A DNA stretch of 64,000 nt from Erpetoichthys calabaricus (taxonomy: Eukaryota > Chordata > Cladistia > Polypteriformes > Polypteridae). The stretch covers positions 338,123,414 to 338,187,413 of the forward strand of contig NC_041394.2 in the NCBI RefSeq assembly GCF_900747795.2. Reading direction: 5' to 3'. A program made the translations under genes and the position numbers. The notes under the pieces were generated by a model. It saw only the letters and a program-made list of their open reading frames with translations, ran no database searches and had not been told where the DNA came from. How positions within the stretch are numbered: the first letter of the stretch is position 1; the number at the start of each line of letters is the position of its first letter. Of this stretch, positions 48,421 through 59,714 are shown piece after piece.

Positions 48421-49552
48421 CTTTGATTTTTCTGAATGTCTTTATATTCAGCCCTCTGTAGGCTGATAATTTTAATTTCCATCAAACAGTGTGGCATCCT
48501 TTCGTTCCTAACAAATTACCCAGTCCATATCAGTATACTGTAGATATCCAGCATGATTATTTTTTCCATTTGAGATCTGATGTGTTTTCAAAGTGTTCCT
48601 TTAATTTTTTTGAGCAGTTTGTTTCTAAAACCACTGGGACTCTTCACCCTTTATTGCCTGTGTCCTTCATCAGCATCTCCACATACAACTCTCAGAACAT
48701 TTCCTAATTACTTACTTCCAAACAGTCCTGTAGGACCTGATTACCTTTCATTCTCCCCCTTTTCCTGATATTTAATGCACTGTGTGGTGATGCACAGGCA
48801 TTAACTCATAAGGGTGTGATCAGACTGACTAAAAGAGTTGCCGTTGCAGAACAGTTTGCTTCATTAACATCAATTGACAGCAAGTCTAAAGTTTTTATTT
48901 TATGTAGCTGAATGCAGAGTACATGTCACATAGACAGACAGTCTCCAGAAACTCCAGAATTTGTGTATATTCTGCTGGGCCAAAGGCACAGTAACTGGTC
49001 TCCTGGGCTGAGTTTCTGGTTATTACTCCTTTAAGATAAGGTGTATGCAGCAACTGTGCTTCTTTTTATGTAGGAACACATACATCATAAATTGAAAATA
49101 ATTGCAATTTAAATCGCAAATGTTATATCTTTAAAAGATCATGTGTATAATTTGAACAAAACTTTATTTATTATTGTGAATGAAATGCAAAACTGAAGGT
49201 GTTTTGACACTGAAGCATTTTTGTGTTTTAGCACAGCCAACAAACAAATGCAGTCTTGTGAAAAAATAGGTACACCCCAAGATTTTTTTTCTTTTATAAT
49301 ATGAAAACATCTAAAGATTTGATGTTCATTTAAACAGTGTCTAGAGATAAAGGTGATATAAGAAATATCATGCCACAATTAGATAATAATTTTGTTTTCC
49401 AAAACCAGAACATTACTGTGGCATTCAATGGGCCATATTTAAATTTTGTAGTTCATTGTTTAATTTAAATAAACATAAAGTAATGTGCTACAGTCCTACA
49501 TTTATAACTGCCTTAAATACCTAAAATTAGAATCAGGTGTAAATGGTTAGAA

Positions 49553-52249
49553 CACAGGTGTCAAACTCTGGCCCGCGGGCCAAATTTGGCCCGCCGTGTA
49601 ATTTCATTTGGCCCGTGGGGCAATATCAAATTAACATTAGAGCTGGCCCACCGGTATTATACAGCGGCGGTGTTGCTGTAACACCGCATTCACTGCGAAT
49701 ACTACAAATCCCATAATGCTCTGCGGTTGTTTTGGCGCGCCAGCTTTGTGTCAGTAGATTTCTAGCAAGCAGCGTTCTTTCCAGACGTGCTGCGGCCCAA
49801 TACTACAACTCTAGGTGTCACTGTTTTACCCCTACCAAAAATGACGAAAAGGAAGGGAGAAAACAGAACTTTTCGGGACAGGTGGGAGACAGAATATATG
49901 TTTACGTATCTGAAAGACAGACCTGTTTGTCTCGTTTGTGGAGCCAACGTGTCGGTACCTAAGGAGTACAACCTTAGGCGACACTATGAAACGAAACATC
50001 AGGACATGTACAAGGACCTGGACACGACTCAAAGGAGCCAGAAAGTAGAGGAGATGAAGAGAGGGTTGGTTTCACAACAAAATATGTTCAAAAAAGCCAC
50101 AGCACAAAACGAGGCTGCTGTAAAGGCGAGTTATATCGTGGCAGAAGAAATCGCCAAATCAACCCGATCCTTTAATGAGGGAGAATTTATTAAAAAGATA
50201 ATGCTGAAAGTTTGTGACCAAGTGTGCCCAGAGAAAAAACAGGCCTTTTCAAACGTAAGCCTGAGCAGGAACACAATAGCAGAGCGCATATGTGATCTTG
50301 CCACCAATCTGCATGACCAGCTGATGGAAAAGGGGAAAGATTTTGTTTCTTTTTCCCTCGCTGTGGACGAGAGCACTGACGCGTCTGATACTGCGCAGCT
50401 GTCAGTCTTCATCCGCGGTGTCGACTCAAAAATGTGTGTTACGGAGGAGCTTTTGGGATTTAAATCCATGCATGGCACAACCACAGGGACGGACATTTTT
50501 GAGGAGGTTTGCAAATGTGTAACTGAAATAAACCTGCCGTGGGATAAACTCGTGGGATTAACCACTGATGGTGCGCCAGCGATGAGTGGTAAAAAGAATG
50601 GTCTGGTGGGCAGGATGCGTGAAAAGATGCGGGAAGAGAACTGTGCAGGTGAGCTATCGGTTTATCACTGCATTATACATCAAGAGTCACTGTGTGCTAA
50701 AGCCCTAAAGATGGAACATGTTATGACCACAGTAACACAAGTTGTTAACTTTATAAGAGCCAAAGGTCTGAATCACCGCGAGTTTAAGTCTTTTCTGGAA
50801 GAGTTTGGTTCGGAACACACAGACGTGCCGTATCACACAGAGGTGAGATGGTTAAGCCGCGGAAAAGTACTGAACAGATTTTTCGAGCTGCGTGAAGAAA
50901 TATGTCAGTTTCTGCAAAGCAAAGGGAAGGACACAGCAGAACTCCAGGAGCAAAAGTTTATGTGTGAGCTGGCCTTTCTGTCTGACATCGCAAGCCATCT
51001 TGATGCGCTGAACCTGCAGCTACAGGGGCGGGGCCGCATCATCACCGAGATGTACTCGTCAGTGAAAGCTTTTAAAGCTAAACTCTGCCTGTGGGAGAAT
51101 CAGCTGCTGCAAGGAAACCTTGGCCATTTCCCCTGTTGCCAAACCATAAATACGCAGATCTCTACCGCCGTGTGCGCACAGTTTGCTGAAAAACTCAGTG
51201 TACTCGGCGCTGAGTTTAACCGACGATTTGGCGACTTTGATGGTCAGAAATGGAGATTTGAACTGCTTAGTAATCCCTTCGCAGTCGATGTGGAAAAAGC
51301 ACCAACTAACATTCAAATGGAGCTGATTGAACTCCAGTGTGATGACACGCTGAAGTCAAAGTATGATGCTGTTGGCGCCGCACAGTTTCCACAACACATC
51401 CCTGACACAATGCCTCAGCTCCGCACCCAAGCTGCTCAATTGCTCTCCATGTTCGGCAGCACTTACCTATGTGAGCAACTTTTCTCCTCAATGAAGATGA
51501 CGAAAACATCTCACAGGGCACGTCTCACTGATGAACACCTTCGTTCGATAATGAAGGTTGCCTCAGCTCAAAGCCTGAGCCCCGACACTGATGAACTAGC
51601 ATCCAAGAAAAGATGCCAGGTGTCTGGTTTGAACACACCATGTTAGATCAGTGTGTCGCAAACTGAACAGTAAAAAGGCCTGAATGATTGATTTATGTAT
51701 TAGCCAGTGGAAAAAGTTAATGTTGATATTTAGCAAATTGAAAAGAGGCATTCATTTTTTATTTAAATGTTATTTAATATGCCATTGATGTTTCTTCGTT
51801 TGTTCTTTGACAGTTGATTTTGCACTATTAAGTTAAGTTAAGCTATAAGCATGGCTTGTTCCATATTCAGTGTTAAAGCAAATCAGTGTAGCAAACTGAG
51901 CAAAAACATTTTATTCATGCACTCTTCTCTTGCTACTTCAAGGCTTGAATGTTTGATTCATTCATTATTGTTATTTTGTTTTCAAATGTATTTATTAGCC
52001 TGTGGAAAAAAGTTTATTTTGATATTTACCTCAGAAGGCTGCAAATAGAAAAGAGGCATTCAATTTTTATATTTAAACATGAAACTCGGGTTTGCATGTC
52101 ATTATAAAGTTATATAAGCCTTGCTTGTTCAATTTTCAACGCAAAACTTGTTTGGGTGCCTATTAAAAGGTAATTTTTTTCAACCTTGGCCCGCGGCTTT
52201 GTTCAGTTTTAAATTTTGGCCCACTCATTATTTGAGTTTGACACCCCTG
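49553..52249 (+). mobile_element. Whole hAT element with intact transposase
   Basis: The left end cacaggtgtcaaactctgg and the right end, reverse complemented, caggggtgtcaaactcaaa, are short inverted repeats. A perfect 8-bp repeat ggttagaa flanks them (49545-49552 and 52250-52257). The 2697-bp interior holds a full transposase (49841-51646). The ggcccgcgggccaaatttgg motif just inside the left end recurs as ggcccgcgg on the right. Intact ends and frame suggest a recent insertion into the zinc-finger intron, in the sense orientation. Confidence 0.92.
49841..51646 (+). CDS. hAT transposase, GTF2IRD2/Charlie-like
   Basis: The frame from 49787 is open for 619 codons; I prefer the Met at 49841 (M-T-K-R-K-G-E-N-R-T-F), which leaves 601, because the preceding 18 residues have no family features. 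A BED-like finger follows (C-L-V-C-G-A-N-V then H-Y-E-T-K-H). The RNase H-like core shows F-S-L-A-V-D-E-S-T-D, L-T-T-D-G-A-P-A-M, H-C-I-I-H-Q-E and E-V-R-W-L-S-R-G. The C-terminus carries the hAT dimerisation segment Y-L-C-E-Q-L-F-S-S-M-K with the third acidic residue, and R-A-R-L-T-D-E-H-L-R. No stop or frameshift is visible. Fish proteins annotated as GTF2IRD2-like commonly have this architecture (recalled). As it sits within TIRs and a target duplication, it is a transposon gene rather than a host gene. Confidence 0.9.
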   Translation: MTKRKGENRTFRDRWETEYMFTYLKDRPVCLVCGANVSVPKEYNLRRHYETKHQDMYKDLDTTQRSQKVEEMKRGLVSQQNMFKKATAQNEAAVKASYIVAEEIAKSTRSFNEGEFIKKIMLKVCDQVCPEKKQAFSNVSLSRNTIAERICDLATNLHDQLMEKGKDFVSFSLAVDESTDASDTAQLSVFIRGVDSKMCVTEELLGFKSMHGTTTGTDIFEEVCKCVTEINLPWDKLVGLTTDGAPAMSGKKNGLVGRMREKMREENCAGELSVYHCIIHQESLCAKALKMEHVMTTVTQVVNFIRAKGLNHREFKSFLEEFGSEHTDVPYHTEVRWLSRGKVLNRFFELREEICQFLQSKGKDTAELQEQKFMCELAFLSDIASHLDALNLQLQGRGRIITEMYSSVKAFKAKLCLWENQLLQGNLGHFPCCQTINTQISTAVCAQFAEKLSVLGAEFNRRFGDFDGQKWRFELLSNPFAVDVEKAPTNIQMELIELQCDDTLKSKYDAVGAAQFPQHIPDTMPQLRTQAAQLLSMFGSTYLCEQLFSSMKMTKTSHRARLTDEHLRSIMKVASAQSLSPDTDELASKKRCQVSGLNTPC

Positions 52250-53334
52250 GGTTAGAACATCATAAGAGAGGACTGTGGAAAAAACATTCTTATTTAAACG
52301 TCAGACATTTAGTTTGGGTTACTCTTTGTTAATGAAGTGTGTGTATAGAGCTCTCAGAGGCCTTCAGAAAGAAAGTTATATGTGCACTTGAGTTAAGGAC
52401 AGGTTCTACAAAGATCTCCAAACAATTGTTGATCTTCCAGACAATGATTTTCAAGTAGACATTTTAAACAACAGTCAGCTTGTCTAGATCAGACTGCCCC
52501 ACTATGTTCAGCCCTAAGTATCTAAGAACCTCAAAATGTCATCATGAAACTTACAGGTAGTAGCTCTTGCCACAGCTGAAGTTAAAGTGAATGAGTCTAT
52601 CATTAGAAAGAGGTTGCACAAATTAGATTTATATGGTAGGTGTAACAGGAGAAAACAGAAAGAACATCAGGGCAAAACTAAAGTTTGCCCATGACCGCCT
52701 AGGCAAAGACCAGGGCCCTCGTGTATAACGCAGCGCGAGAATTCACACTCAAACATGGCATATCGACAAAAGTGGAAATGTGCATACGCACAAAAAAGTC
52801 CAGGGGCCTCATGCATAATGCCATGCGTAGAATTTGCACTATAACATGATGTAAGCACAAAAGCCGAAATGTGCTTACGCACAGAAAAATCCAGATGCAT
52901 AAATCTGTGCATTCGCCAACTTCCACGTTCTTCCTCTCCATAAATCCCGGTCAGCGTGAAAAGTAACACACGTGCACGCGCCTGCTGTCCCGCCCCAACT
53001 CCTCCCAGAATTATGCCTCTTTGAATATGCAAATCAATATAAATAGCCCTTACGCTCAGTGTTCTGTGAAAAGGCAATGGCAAAAGTACGAGGAAAAATA
53101 GAAGAATTTCAGCGAATACCAAATGGAAGCAAAGAAAACGTACTATTTGTTGGTTTAAACAGTTATATAAGCAACGAAAGGAAGTTGATCGAGTGACAGC
53201 GTGTCGGAGAAACTCGAAAGCTCAAGTTCACAAAGTCGCACAGTGCCCAAAATTAAAAAGAAGTCACATATCAAAGTCGGCGTGAAAAGGCGACTCGTAG
53301 CCCACCGTCTGAGCGTCATATGAAAGCTTATTAG

Positions 53335-53650
53335 GGTACAGTGAAAAAAAAAGGCACACAATGTGAAAAAAGCACGAAATGTCAACTTTAATCTCGAAAT
53401 TTCCACATTAATCATGTAGTTTATTTTGTCATTAAAGTAGAACATCATAAGCTTCATCTTAAAATCGTTTAATTTACTAGTTTCTCAAATCCCATCATAA
53501 CTAAAGTAGCACGTTAAATGCTTTGTTGTGTGTTTGATCTTATATGTGCTCTATGTGCCTGAATCACTACGTGCTCTTCCTCCAACTAGACACAGAATCA
53601 TTACATTCATAATATTACAGCTCTCTGAATAATGAAAATACTGAGAAATA
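53335..53650 (+). repeat. Single arm of the unclassified composite repeat
   Basis: It opens tagggtacagtgaaaaaaaa and contains caactttaatctcgaaattt, tagtttattttgtcattaaa and ttacattcataatattacag, matching the arms at 62430-62830 (inverted) and 29430-29830. It is truncated where the Tc1 fragment starts. Confidence 0.6.
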
Positions 53651-54276
53651 TACAGTACTGTGCAAAAGTTTTAGGCAGGTGTGAAAAAATGCTGTAAACA
53701 AAGAATGCTTTCAAAAATGGAAGTGTTAATCATTTATTTTCATCAATCAACAAAATGCAGTGAATGAACAAAAGAGAAATCTAAATCAAATCATTATTTG
53801 ATGTTACCACCCTTTGCCTTCAAAACAGCATCAATTCTTCTAGGTACACTTGCACACAGTTTTTGAAGGAACTCGGCTGGTAGGTTGTTCCAAACATCTT
53901 GGAGAACTAACCACAGATCTTCTGTGGATGTAGGCTTCCTCACGTCCTTCTGTCTCTTAATGTAATCCCAGACACACTCAATGATTTTGAGATAAGGGCT
54001 CTGTGGGGGCCATACCATCACTTCCAGGACTTCTTGTTCTTCTTTACACTGAAGATAGTTCTTAATGACTTTGGCTGTATGTTTGGGGTCGTTGTCCTCC
54101 TGCAGAATAAATTTGGGGCCAATCATACGCCTCCCTGATGGTATTGCATGATGGATAAATATCTGCCTGTATTTCTCAGCATTGAGAACACCATTAATCC
54201 TGACCAAATCTCCAACTCCATTTGCAGAAATGCAGCCCCATACATTCAAGGAACCTCCAACGCTGTCCACTTTGGC
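53651..54276 (-). pseudogene. Tc1 element 3' half (different family), transposase C-terminus
   Basis: The minus strand encodes V-W-G-C-I-S-A-N-G-V-G-D-L near 54240, [12 protein letters not shown] near 54090 and P-P-Q-S-P-Y-L-K-I-I-E near 54000, ending in L-K-A-K-G-G-N-I. These are the second and third catalytic boxes of Tc1; the last reads S-P-Y-L-K-I-I-E where S-P-D-L-N-P-I-E is usual. The frame is open over 158 codons. The terminus tacagtactgtgcaaaagtt is at 53651. The 5' half, with the helix-turn-helix and first D, is absent beyond 54276. Confidence 0.85.
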
Positions 54277-54599
54277 TGATCATTTGGTGGTGCCACGATT
54301 GTGTGCTACATTATGCAGCACACTACATGTGACACACTTTCTGTGCACCATAGTGCAGCACATTAATAGAGTGGAAATGCTTTCTGTGTACATGCGCAAA
54401 TTAATTCTCTGAAGGTGCCTTTATGGTGTAGCGTCGGCAACAAGCGCTACAACGAATCGATTCTCTGCTATTTATGTGGCTCTTTGAGGGGACTCACTAT
54501 CCTTAAAAGGACTGCTTGCCTTTTGCCACATTAGTTAGAAACAGCACCTGCAACACTGCAGAGTTGCAATTTTATTGGTCCTCCTGCTATAGAGAGCCT

Positions 54600-54990
54600 A
54601 TAGATGTAATACCAGCTCATTCTTTTTGTGATTCATCCCAGGCTGATGGAATTTGTTTTGCATCATGTACAATAGCAACGTGCGTGCAGTTGACTGCTCC
54701 AATTACATTTGGAAAACTGGACATTGCTGCGAATTGCGCTTTGATGTTTCCTAGTTCCACCACAGTGTTGAGAAATCTTATCTATCTGGATGACAAGCAG
54801 ATAATACCATCCTATACAGCTGGAATAGTGCAAGTCAATAATGTTTGTGAAATACCTGATCAGTCAGCAAGTTTATGTTGAGAAGCTTCTGTGGCTAAAA
54901 ACCCGAGAGTGGACAGAACTTGCAAAGGAGCAGGTAGATCACAATTCTTCAGAGTCTGCCTTTGTAAAGCTGTCGAGGCTGCCGTGAAAA
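54600..54990 (-). pseudogene. HARBI1: HARBI1-like Harbinger transposase remnant
   Basis: On the minus strand the frames read L-Q-V-L-S-T-L-G-F-L-A-T near 54935 and R-F-L-N-T-V-V-E-L near 54780. Around 54715 comes S-F-P-N-V-I-G-A-V-N-C-T-H-V-A-I. The F-P-N-V-I-G-x-x-x-x-T-H-V block corresponds to the FPxVIGxIDGTHV motif around the first catalytic D of HARBI1-type transposases; here the D-G/C position reads N-C. Stops interrupt the frame and the C-terminal DDE part is lost next to the nested Tc1 fragment. This is what assigns the whole element to PIF/Harbinger. It is a transposon copy, not the host HARBI1 gene. Confidence 0.75.
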
Positions 54991-57173
54991 TCTGCATGGC
55001 TTTACAGCAAGTTTAATTTTTATACATGTCAAAGTGAGTGTGGAAATGGGCGTACACAACATTTTTGTGCATATGCACTGTTTATACATGATGCCTGAGG
55101 ACATATGAAACAATGTGCTCTGCACAAATGTGGCGAGATAGTCTTGTTCGTCCACAGTTCCAGAAGATATGTTTGGGGAAACCAAAGACAGCATTTAAAC
55201 AGAAGGATCTAATATCATCTGTAAAGTAATTGCAGAAATGTTATAGTTTGGGTCTGCTTTTTGCATGTGAGTGTGCTTTTCCCTATTATGTAATCCACTC
55301 TTGATTCCTCATTGTACCAGAAGGGGTTTAAATGATAATACGATACCATCTGTCAGAAGATTGAAGCTCAACCAACAGTGGACTTTACAATATGAAAATG
55401 ACCCTAAACATACCAGTTAATCTACCAAGAAATGTCTGGTATATTCCAGAACCATCCATTTTTTTCTTTTCAAAGTGTGGATCTGAACCCCATTGAGATG
55501 CTGTGTTGTAATTTGAAACGGGCTGTGCACTCAAGACACCCCCTCAAACATTGCACAGCTGAAAATAAATTTTCCATGTGGGATATGGTAAAACATTCTC
55601 ACAGTCAATGTCAGACTGCTAGGCAGTTACAGGAAATGCCCATTTGAAGGGATACCACCAGTTATTTGTGCCAAGGGTTGACTTACTTTTTCCACAACAG
55701 GAATGGTGTATCTGTTCATTTTTTTGTTGAATAAACTATTGCAAAGTCAAATTGTTTCCCCAGTTACATCACCTTGATTTACAAATATTGTTTAAATTAA
55801 GATAAAATTGTAATATATTAACATACATTAAAATGCAAAAAACTTCAATGAGGTGTACTTACTTGGCTTTTCTTTACTTTTTTACATATCTGTATATAGA
55901 GCAAATAAATTAATCTGTTTTTAGTTATGTGAATTGTATTAGTGGAATTAAAGTTTGATTTATAAAGACATGATTAAGTTCTTTGGTGTTGTAATATGAG
56001 ATTTTGCATATAAGTTGATAAATATTTTGTATGTCTTCATTTGTAAGTTAGGCAAAGCAATTTAATATTAGTGTTACATCAGTGAGAAGCATTCATGTTT
56101 ACAAGCAACCCCCCCCCCCCCCCCACCCAATCCCCAACCAGGACGGAGATGGAGTCTCTTTGAATCTTACGACAGGATTTGGGGGTAGTGCCTCAAACCA
56201 GTTTGGCGAGTGTTTCTCTGCTAAAGTCTCTCTCTCAACCCCGACACAAAGCCAGGCTGCCTAACTGCCAACATATGGTTTTGGGGGCAGGTGTGAAGGT
56301 GTTCCATTCCCCATTGGTCTTAAGTATGGCTGTTTGGAACTGGCTTGTATCAAAAGCCTTAAAGTACTATGATGCCCTATTGGCTCTAGGGGTTGGACAG
56401 AAAATCTATAACTTTGCTCACTCCCTCACTTTCTCTCTTACCAAATGATGAAGGAGCATCTCACACACCATGAACTGAAAAGGACAACACAATGAAGAGC
56501 ACAGCTCGGCAGCCATATTGAGACAGGCATGAGGCCTGTTCTGAAGAATGCTGACCACCAATGATGCCGTAACTAGAGACATTTTTAAGTAACTAACAAG
56601 TCTGTGTGCCACCTGAACTACACATCACCATTTATCAGGTTGTATGGTTGCCAATATTCAAATGTACTTTTATATATATCACTAAAAATACATTGTTTAA
56701 ATTGTAACTTAACTCCTGCTTGTCTTTTACTACACCTAATTGCCTGAGGTTATAGATGTAGAAGGGAAGGTGGGGAGAAGTTATAAAGTACAATACCTTA
56801 TAAACAGTGGTAGGTCTGTGAGATTAAAGGCATTCTGACAAAGGCTACATATTGATAATACAAAAGTGTAAAGTAGAGCAATATATTACTCTACTAAGAC
56901 AAAACAACTTGTTACAACTTTGGACTTCAAACCCTAAGATTATCGGTTCAAATCCTAATACTGACACTGTGTGACTGAGCATGTCACTTGACCAGCTTAT
57001 GCTCCAATCAAAAAACAAAAAGAAATGTAACCAATTGTATCATAAATGTAAGTCGTCTTGGATAAAGGTGTCAGCCAGATAGGTAAATGTAAAATTAAAT
57101 GGTTCCCTATTTTCATATCTCTTTCAGAAATGCTCATATTTACATAAACCTGTTGACCATTGTATTTTCACAG

Positions 57174-58162
57174 ATTTTCCAGATAGTCACAGCTTCCACC
57201 AGTCTGCCTCTCCTCAAATATTTCTTCAGTGCAGACCACAACAGGCACCACATGAGGACAATGTGAAGAAATCAACATCTGGATCAGAGATTTTTACCCC
57301 AACTTCTCTGCAGTATAAATCTTCAACTGCTGTGCAACTAACAAGTAACGACACTATTAACAATCTACAAGGGGTGCACAGCACAAATAAAAATCTCTGC
57401 CAAGATATGAAGACTAATTTTAAACACAAATTTAGATATAACAATGGTCAATGGAGTCATACAGGACAGAAACTTTATAGCTGTCCTGACTGTGACAAAC
57501 AGTTTTCAAAGAAGAGCAGCCTTCTGGTACACACAAGAACTCACACAGGAGAGAAGCCATACTGCTGTTCTGATTGTGGCAAACAATATTCATCAAAGAG
57601 GAGTCTTCTGGTACACACAACAATTCACACTGGAGAGAAGCCATATTGCTGTTCTGATTGTGGCACACAATTCTCATCAAAAAGGAGTCTTCAAACCCAC
57701 ATAAGAATTCACACAGGAGAAAAGCCCTATTGCTGTTCTGAATGTGGAAAACAAATTTCTTCAAAGAGAAGTCTTCTGGTACACACCCGAACTCACACTG
57801 GTGAGAAGCCATATTGCTGCTCTGAATGTGGAAAGAAATTTTCTTCTAAGTGCAGTCTTCAGACCCACATAAGGATTCACAATGGTGTGAAGCCTTACAG
57901 CTGTTCTGAATGTGGACGGCAATTTTCACGAATGAGCCATCTTCGAAGACACATAAGAATTCACACTGGGGAGAAGCCGTATTGCTGTTCTGAATGTGGG
58001 AAACAATTTGCAGACAGTAGCGGTATTCTAAAACACACAAGGATTCATACCAGTGGGAAGAGTGTGAGGACTACATACTACAATAATGGCAAACTTAATA
58101 GAATGAAAACAAATGTGGTACAGGAATGTGTTGTTGCTAAAGATGGAGGTTCACTCCTGTAA
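57174..58162 (+). CDS. C2H2 zinc-finger protein, finger exon (last exon) of the plus-strand gene
   Basis: The acceptor (attttcacag, AG at 57172-57173) opens a phase-1 exon encoding a ~95-residue linker (N-F-P-D-S-H-S-F-H-Q-S-A-S-P then a serine/threonine-rich stretch). Seven C2H2 fingers follow (first C-P-D-C-D-K-Q-F, last C-S-E-C-G-K-Q-F-A), joined by H-T-G-E-K-P-Y linkers. The last 40 residues are not fingers. Beyond the stop, an eighth degenerate finger-like sequence (58201-58306: C-S-K-C-S-K-S-F then H-V-R-I-H) lies in another frame, suggesting that a frameshift shortened the array. AATAAA occurs at 58418-58423. The product is presumably a nuclear DNA-binding protein. A named orthologue is not recognisable. 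Confidence 0.82.
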
Positions 58163-58200
58163 TGACAGTGCTTAAAACAAACTTTGTGGAGAATTCACAA

Positions 58201-58306
58201 ATGAAATGGTTTTACTGCTCCAAATGTAGCAAATCCTTTTCTACAAGGAGCCATTGCCAGAACCATGTAAGAATTCACATTGGAAAGAATCTGTATTGGT
58301 ATTTAT
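58201..58306 (+). pseudogene. Orphan C2H2 finger downstream of the stop
   Basis: The frame reads F-Y-C-S-K-C-S-K-S-F-S-T-R-S-H-C-Q-N-H-V-R-I-H-I-G, a recognisable C2H2 finger with both Cys and both His. It lies 38 bp past the stop and in a different frame from the main array, so it is not translated with it. Confidence 0.7.
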
Positions 58307-59365
58307 AATGTGGTGATTCTCTTGTTATGTATATACATTTTCACATTGAGCAAAATCATGATACATTTTCTGAATGAAGCAGAAAATCATGGCAGTGTGG
58401 TCGAAATTTAACATTTGAATAAAGAAACGTCGTCTAACAGGACAATTCAGTACTCGGGCAGGAGATTACTCCTCAGCAAAATACCTTGGAGGAAGCATTC
58501 TTCAAAAGCAGTCTGTTACAGCATGGTCAAAGAAACAAAGAATAGAGTTTAATTTTATAAACTGTTGAATTTACATACAGTGTCAGACAATGCATACAAT
58601 TTACTGTGGTCGGTTCATTGGTTTAGACCCAAATGATTTATATAAAATAAAAGTCTATTATATTATATTCTGGTTCTTCTTATACCTTTTGAGATGAGCT
58701 ACCACCCTTGAAATTTCTGTACATATAACAATTGTCCATTCTCGTTGTGTATAGGACATCTGCTGATTTCTTAGTCATTGCTTAGTCGACCTTCAGTGCA
58801 TTTTCTATATTACATCAACCTTTCTTCTTGTACATTATTTACTTGACCATCTCGGTATTTTTCCTAAACTAATTCTTATATTTCAGTGTACATTTTGTTG
58901 TTCACATGACCTTTATCTGGTTTCCGGTGTGCCTGAACAGGTTTCTGACATTTATGAAGCCTTTTATGCTATTTTTTTAAGATGAATGCTATGTTACCCT
59001 AAAATTATTCTTCCACTACAGGTATACCAAACATTTTGCACAATCTTCAGAAACTCTCAGGAATTCACACAACATGCCCTGATGTACAAAAAAAATAAAA
59101 TAAAACAGGTCACTGCCAATTCTTACAGTACTAGAGATGGCCATACACCTGGTTGCTAGTGAGATACTGATGGCTGAACACTCACCAAAGTTGTTAGTCT
59201 CCTACTAGGAGTGGGTGGTATTGTCATACTCCAGAAAGAATAACAGAGAAGGGGAAGATGCTAGTCACATGGAACAGTCCATTCCCAACTGATAGAAATG
59301 TTGACATAGGTATACTGGATTTAATTTTCAAGGAAAACATTAGAGAAAGTTTTTGTTGATAGAAG

Positions 59366-59714
59366 CTAACAATCTAAGATTTGCATTGGGTGTGACGAGG
59401 ATGGACAGGATTAGAAATGAATACATTAAAGGGTCAGCTCAAGTTGGATGGTTGGTAGACAAAGTCAGAGAGTGAGATTGTGTTGGTTTGGACATGTGGA
59501 GAGGAGAGATGCTGAGTATACTGGGAGAAGGATGCTAAGGATAGAGCTGCCAGGCAAGAGAAAAAGAGGAAGGCCTAAGAGAAGGTTTATGGATGTGGTG
59601 AGAGAGGACATGCAGGTGATGGGTGTAACAGAACAAGATGCAGAGGACAGAAAGATATGGAAGATGATCTGCCGTGGCAACCCCTAATGGGAGCAGCCGA
59701 AAGAAGAAGAAGAA
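59366..59714 (+). mobile_element. RTE-like LINE, 5'-truncated 3' end
   Basis: It starts at aagctaacaatctaagattt and encodes L-C-W-F-G-H-V-E-R-R and K-R-G-R-P-K-R-R-F-M-D-V-V-R-E-D-M, the C-terminal end of the RTE-like ORF2, up to the ggttgcc-rich 3' end and an (AAG)n tail at 59700-59714. It corresponds in sense to the reverse complement of 22903-23240. Confidence 0.85.

Larger units (their letters stand above)
52714..55096 (-). mobile_element. PIF/Harbinger element with tandem left terminus
   Basis: The left terminus gggccctcgtgtataac begins right after a CAG (52711-52713). After ~90 bp a second left terminus gggcctcatgcataatg starts at 52804, again right after CAG. One right end (tgtttatacatgatgcc) is found near 55096, followed by GAG, a likely altered CAG. 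HARBI1-type transposase sequence lies on the minus strand at 54600-54990. A composite-repeat arm (53335-53650) and a Tc1 fragment (53651-54276) are nested inside. Confidence 0.75.
52400..55890 (+). mobile_element. Tc1-family element split by Harbinger, decayed
   Basis: The left part ends in K-F-A-H-D-R-L-G-K-D (52680-52710). The transposase resumes at 55100 (gacatatgaaacaatgtgct, W/x-N-N-V-L-C) and reaches Y-E-N-D-P-K-H-T and L-N-P-I-E-M-L near 55390-55510, then V-I-C-A-K-G near 55660. D-P-K-H-T and L-N-P-I-E are the second and third DDE boxes. Stops and frame changes interrupt it. It is older than the Harbinger copy it contains. Its outer ends were not located. Confidence 0.7.
44662..57173 (+). 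other. 12.5-kb intron 2 of the plus-strand zinc-finger gene
   Basis: The intron runs from GTAAGT at 44662 to an acceptor tgtattttcacag at 57161-57173. It contains a SINE (46427), a Tc1-like C-terminal fragment (47870), an intact hAT (49553), and a Tc1 element split by Harbinger (52400-55890). The parts 44762-46413, 48430-49540 and 55890-57170 show no recognised feature apart from a poly-C tract at 56107-56124. Confidence 0.6.

Noticed and set aside
57432-58040. Open frames on the minus strand opposite the plus-strand fingers
   Set aside because: These are the same antisense artefact of C2H2 repeats.
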